Assembly: GCA_964451365.1 (NCBI GenBank)
Contig: CAYVIB010000007.1
Location: 62,001 to 126,000 of the forward strand
Direction of reading: 5' to 3'
Source: CAYVIB01 sp964451365
GTDB lineage: Bacteria > Pseudomonadota > Gammaproteobacteria > Pseudomonadales > Cellvibrionaceae
DNA: 64,000 bases
Shown: piece after piece, positions 61,187 through 64,000 of the stretch
Layout: each line of letters opens with the position of its first letter
How positions within the stretch are numbered: the first letter of the stretch is position 1
Program-made: the position numbers and the translations under genes
Notes under the pieces: generated by a model
The model's database searches: none
Seen by the model: the letters and a program-made list of their open reading frames with translations, nothing else
What the model was told of the DNA's origin: nothing

Positions 61187-62485
61187 TCAGAAAAGAACAT
61201 AAGAAAACGAGCAACCGGTGAATACCGTTTCGACATCATCGGGCTCGCGTTCAAATTCATCAAGCTCATAGCCACAGGTCATATCGAGGTTTCGGACCAG
61301 CGGCCGGCTGTACTGAAGCGAATAGGAATTCTGCTTCGTTTCCCCGGTCAGGTCCTCCCTCTCCACCGAACGCTCCAACCGTTGCACACCGGCGATAAAG
61401 CTGCCCCGCCCCACCCGCAGCGTCAACTCGATACCGGCACTTTCCGTTTCGATAACTTCCGGCTGTAGCTGGTTTTCGCTTTCGGTCATCGCTCCGTTAA
61501 GGCCCAGGCTAAGACGCTGGGGAATCAGCGTATAGTCGTAATCCAATCGCACGGATTCCGAAACATCCAGCCGGAAACGCTCCGCGCCCGAATCCAGAAA
61601 CGAGGTGGGGACAGCGGTGCTCGCTCCCAGCCCCGTCGTTGATATCTCCTTTACACTTTCCAACAACAGTGTGCTGCGGTCTGCTTCCACGGTCAGAGCA
61701 ACCTGGTATTCAAAATTGTCGGAAATTTCTATATCGGCGTTTTCTACTTCGGCATCCGCGTATCCGCCTTCCACCGATAACATGCCCCGGCGAAAGGTGC
61801 GGTCAAAGCGCAGGGCCGCGCGCTGCTCTTCTATCTCACCCACATCGGTACCGCTCTCGCCCACATTGGCAAATTCCGGCTCTGTCACCGTATAGTTGAC
61901 CGATGTGCTGATTCCCAACAAGCGGGTGGCCTGGTGGTCCCAGATAATGCTGGCGGAATCCGAAGTGTTATCCGCCAGCGCATTTTCCGTCTTCACTTCC
62001 GTATGCGTTGCGGCGAAGACTAAATCGTCCCGCCCGGACAGCCGCAACTGAACCCTTGGGCCGGTGCTTAAGGTATTAATGCGCGTAAGGTTTTGCGGTA
62101 CTTCCGCCTGCAGGACATCCAGCAGGCCATCCCGCACCCGGTTTTCCACTATCCAGCTGTAGGCGTTGTCGGCTGTTCTGACCGATAGAAAGCCGGTACC
62201 CAATATTGCGTTTCTCGCTTCAAACGAATCGTCGAGATATTCCTGGCGCGTGATGGAATAAGACAAGTCGGATACGAAATGCGTGCGATCCTCCAGGTAG
62301 GAAAAATCTGTTCCGTAGGTTAACGCCTCGTCGTCAATCTGCTCCTCGTTATCCGGCTGGCGGGTAATATTTTCCTGCCGTTCGAGCCCGGCATGTATCG
62401 ACATGTCCACTTCCGAGAATGCAAAAGAAGCGTTCAGGAAAAACACCGGGAATAATGTGCTTTTACGCAACATAAGCCTTTTCAC
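61187..62485 (-). CDS. Outer-membrane beta-barrel protein of the exopolysaccharide/exosortase locus
   Basis: A 432-residue exported protein. The signal peptide (LRKSTLFPVFFLNASFAFSE) is followed by many amphipathic strands (HFVSDLSYSITRQEYLDDS, VEADRSTLLLESVKEIS), ending in an aromatic C-terminal strand (TGCSFSYVLF). It fits the outer-membrane proteins that accompany exosortase systems (TIGR03016-like) more than any porin, but resemblance is weak. The start could be GTG at 62485 or ATG at 62473. It is separated from the Wza-like gene by 61 bases on the same strand. Confidence 0.65.
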   Translation of the reverse strand: MKRLMLRKSTLFPVFFLNASFAFSEVDMSIHAGLERQENITRQPDNEEQIDDEALTYGTDFSYLEDRTHFVSDLSYSITRQEYLDDSFEARNAILGTGFLSVRTADNAYSWIVENRVRDGLLDVLQAEVPQNLTRINTLSTGPRVQLRLSGRDDLVFAATHTEVKTENALADNTSDSASIIWDHQATRLLGISTSVNYTVTEPEFANVGESGTDVGEIEEQRAALRFDRTFRRGMLSVEGGYADAEVENADIEISDNFEYQVALTVEADRSTLLLESVKEISTTGLGASTAVPTSFLDSGAERFRLDVSESVRLDYDYTLIPQRLSLGLNGAMTESENQLQPEVIETESAGIELTLRVGRGSFIAGVQRLERSVEREDLTGETKQNSYSLQYSRPLVRNLDMTCGYELDEFEREPDDVETVFTGCSFSYVLF

Positions 62486-62546
62486 TCTGCTGTGTGGTCA
62501 AGAGAGACTGCCTGGGGGACAATCTCGCGACGCTTTCGTGTTCTAT

Positions 62547-63167
62547 TTAGAGAATTTTTTCCGGAACCGCGACGATGTCGGAAGGCCGCAGAGTATAGTT
62601 GGACCGCAAGTCGCCCTTCTTCAGAATATCGTCCAGGTATACGTTGTGAACTTCCACCCCTGTCGGAGTGGTTCTATAGAGTTTTGCATTGTTGGCGTTG
62701 GCAAATTCATTTAATCCACCCGCCAGCAATATCAGATCAAGCACCGTCATTCCCTGGCTGTAAGGTGCGGATATGGGAGTGATAACAGCGCCGGTGACGC
62801 GCACGCGGTTCACAAATTCGGCATTGTTGGCGTTGATAACAATCACCGTCACCTCGGGGGAACGGACATAGGCCGCCAGCTTGCTTTCAATCTCCTGTTC
62901 CAGTTGGGGAACTTCCTTACCGGCGGCGAGAATATCGCCCACCAGCGGAGTGGAAATTTTTCCGTCAGGTCGAACCGGAACCTGCACCGACAACTCCTCA
63001 TTACGCCAGACTCTTACATCCAACTGGTCGCCAACGCCGACTTTGTAGGGATTCGCGGCGGCGTAATTGATACTATCGCTCGACAAATCGGAGATTTTCC
63101 GTGAGCCGCACCCCCCGACAAAGGACGCCATCGCAAGAATCAATAAAAGCAGTTTAACTTTGGTCAT
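62547..63167 (-). CDS. Wza-type polysaccharide export lipoprotein
   Basis: A 206-residue outer-membrane export protein. The lipobox is FVGGCGS. The export domain has YKVGVGDQLDVRVWRNEELS and the SLBB domain has VTGAVITPISAPYSQGMTVL and DLILLAGGLNEFANANNAKL. It is shorter than E. coli Wza and lacks a C-terminal membrane helix, as in the EpsE/GumB kind. It should cooperate with the chain-length protein at 45811 to export the exopolysaccharide. Confidence 0.92.
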   Translation of the reverse strand: MTKVKLLLLILAMASFVGGCGSRKISDLSSDSINYAAANPYKVGVGDQLDVRVWRNEELSVQVPVRPDGKISTPLVGDILAAGKEVPQLEQEIESKLAAYVRSPEVTVIVINANNAEFVNRVRVTGAVITPISAPYSQGMTVLDLILLAGGLNEFANANNAKLYRTTPTGVEVHNVYLDDILKKGDLRSNYTLRPSDIVAVPEKIL

Positions 63168-63815
63168 TTTTTACCCCTTTTGAAGGTCTGGTTCCTTACT
63201 TTACATTGGCATATCGGCTAAATAACGGTTTTAACCCGTCCCGATAGCAAACCTGTTAGCTTATGCACAAATCGAGCCGGTGGAAAATCACGCCGGCCCC
63301 ACGCCGTACCATCACCCTCGGCGCATACTACTATTCAGATGTTTCATGAAAATCAAAGATGAGCGCTGGGAGCAAAAACCCAGGCCAGTCTGAACCCCAT
63401 CCAATGGACTAACGTATCATTCCCCCGCAACGGCCCAATAACTACCAAACCGCCGTTTGGCCATTCTATCCGCCTGTAAATGAAATTGCCAAGACAGCGG
63501 TCGCACTGCCTTATCCTGGTAGGCGCATCTGATTCCCTTGATTACGGCCGTACTTGCGTGACAATAAAAATACCCTTAGACCCTCCCAGTCGCGCGCGAG
63601 CTATTGTATAATCCCGCCCCTTCGCGGCAACGGCCCCTGGCGGAGGCTTCAGACCACTTGGTCGGGAGTTCGACAAAATCGTCTGGAACGATTTTGGGCA
63701 CCCCTTAGGCTGGCCGAAGGCCGAACCGCAGGATGCGGTGAGTCAATCTCTCCGGGAAGGTGGAAGGCATATTTGCCAATAGCAAATATCATTCTTAGAT
63801 TACAATCAGTTTTAC
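63168..63815. other. Gene-poor region upstream of tRNA-Arg
   Basis: 648 bases. A TATAAT box with a GC-rich discriminator (CCCGCCCC) lies at 63607-63612 without a good -35, then the interrupted tRNA-like remnant at 63645-63756 and a small palindrome ATATTTGC-CAATA-GCAAATAT at 63769-63789. The first 350 bases show nothing I can assign. Confidence 0.5.
63645..63756 (+). pseudogene. Interrupted copy of the 3' half of tRNA-Arg
   Basis: 63645-63673 matches the tRNA at 63846-63874 in 27 of 29 bases (anticodon loop through T-loop), and 63745-63756 matches 63874-63885 exactly. A 71-base segment interrupts the T-loop. It forms three hairpins in a row: CAAAATCGT-CTGGA-ACGATTTTG, GGCC-GAA-GGCC and ACCGC-AGGAT-GCGGT. 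GAGT is present at both junctions. No 5' half is found. Confidence 0.75.
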
Positions 63816-63892
63816 GCACCCGTAGCTCAGCTGGATAGAGTAGGTGGCTTCGAACCACTTGGTCGGGAGTTCGAATCTCTCCGGGTGCGCCA
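63816..63892 (+). tRNA. tRNA-Arg (anticodon TCG)
   Basis: A 77-base cloverleaf with CCA encoded. The acceptor arm GCACCCG pairs with CGGGTGC, the D-arm is GCTC...GAGT, the anticodon stem GGTGG/CCACT encloses CTTCGAA (anticodon TCG), and the T-arm is GGGAG-TTCGAAT-CTCTC. The discriminator is G and the end CCA. Decodes CGA. Confidence 0.95.
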
Positions 63893-63934
63893 TAAATAAA
63901 AAAGCCCTCTTCGCGAGGGCTTTTTTATTTATGG
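63890..63934. terminator. Palindromic terminator beginning in the CCA of tRNA-Arg
   Basis: Perfect 20-base arms (63890-63909 and 63915-63934) enclose TTCGC. The arms start with CCATAAATAAAAAA and end in GCCCTC, so T-runs exist on both strands. Confidence 0.9.
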
Positions 63935-63972
63935 TTCATCCGGAGAATTTGATTTGAACTCCCAGTTCGACG
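63935..63972 (-). pseudogene. Inverted, degenerate 3' half of a tRNA
   Basis: On the minus strand GGGAGTTCAAATC-AAAT-TCTCCGGATGAACC resembles the T-arm and acceptor end of the neighbouring tRNA-Arg (GGGAGTTCGAATCTCTCCGGGTGCGCC) with a small insertion in the T-loop and some substitutions. The 3' CCA pairs into the terminator palindrome. It does not fold as a normal T-arm. Confidence 0.5.
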
Positions 63973-64000
63973 CGCAAGCGAATATCACATCAAAACCATT

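Noticed and set aside
1..64000. CRISPR arrays, rRNA genes, prophage or complete insertion sequences
   Set aside because: No regularly spaced repeats, no rRNA-like sequence and no transposase or phage structural gene were found in the window.

Overview
The window looks like a gammaproteobacterial chromosome from a polysaccharide-degrading, probably marine, member of the Cellvibrionaceae or a close relative. The reasons are the Pseudomonas-like order lysA-dapF-DUF484-xerC-sutA-glnK/amtB, and a secreted pectate lyase with CBM10 and CBM60 modules joined by polyserine linkers. The species assignment is an inference, not something I could test.

Layout. (1) 1-3.1 kb, plus strand: the end of lysA, then dapF, a DUF484 gene and xerC. 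(2) 3.1-10 kb: a SutA-like RNA polymerase regulator, an orphan PII gene, a self-regulated YtrA-type ABC operon ending in an unlisted 43-residue membrane peptide, a YdeI-like gene, and a porin-glnK-amtB ammonium cluster. (3) 10.3-22.5 kb, minus strand: urea uptake and breakdown, ureDABCEF, ureG, a UreH-like nickel permease and urtABCDE. A good sigma-54 promoter with NtrC-like upstream sites precedes urtA. Imported urea would be hydrolysed by urease to ammonia, whose uptake and sensing are handled by AmtB and GlnK. (4) 22.7-31.5 kb: ubiK, comM, a PL3 pectate lyase, a CBM2 protein, a DUF1566-like protein and rep helicase, which seems to start at CTG.

(5) 31.5-63.2 kb: a large exopolysaccharide and exosortase locus. 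On the plus strand lie an O-antigen polymerase/ligase-like protein, two glycosyltransferases, an acyltransferase and a large secreted protein of unknown function. On the minus strand lie the dTDP-rhamnose genes rfbACDB, a WcaJ-type initiating transferase, a GT2, an Alg14/Alg13-like split transferase, a fused exosortase-EpsI protein, a PrsT-like TPR lipoprotein, a small exported peptide, a chain-length protein, a pyruvyl transferase with an FrhB-like partner, an O-acetyltransferase and an alginate-lyase-like enzyme. A plus-strand gene at 60.1 kb encodes a protein with a VPLPA-CTERM-type sorting tail (here VPLPG) and has a near-consensus sigma-54 promoter. It is the likely substrate of the exosortase. 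An outer-membrane barrel and a Wza-type export lipoprotein close the locus. No Wzx flippase was found in the window.

(6) 63.2-64 kb: tRNA-Arg(TCG), preceded by a copy of its 3' half interrupted in the T-loop and followed by an inverted, degenerate 3' half around a perfect palindromic terminator. No CRISPR array, rRNA, complete insertion sequence or prophage was seen.
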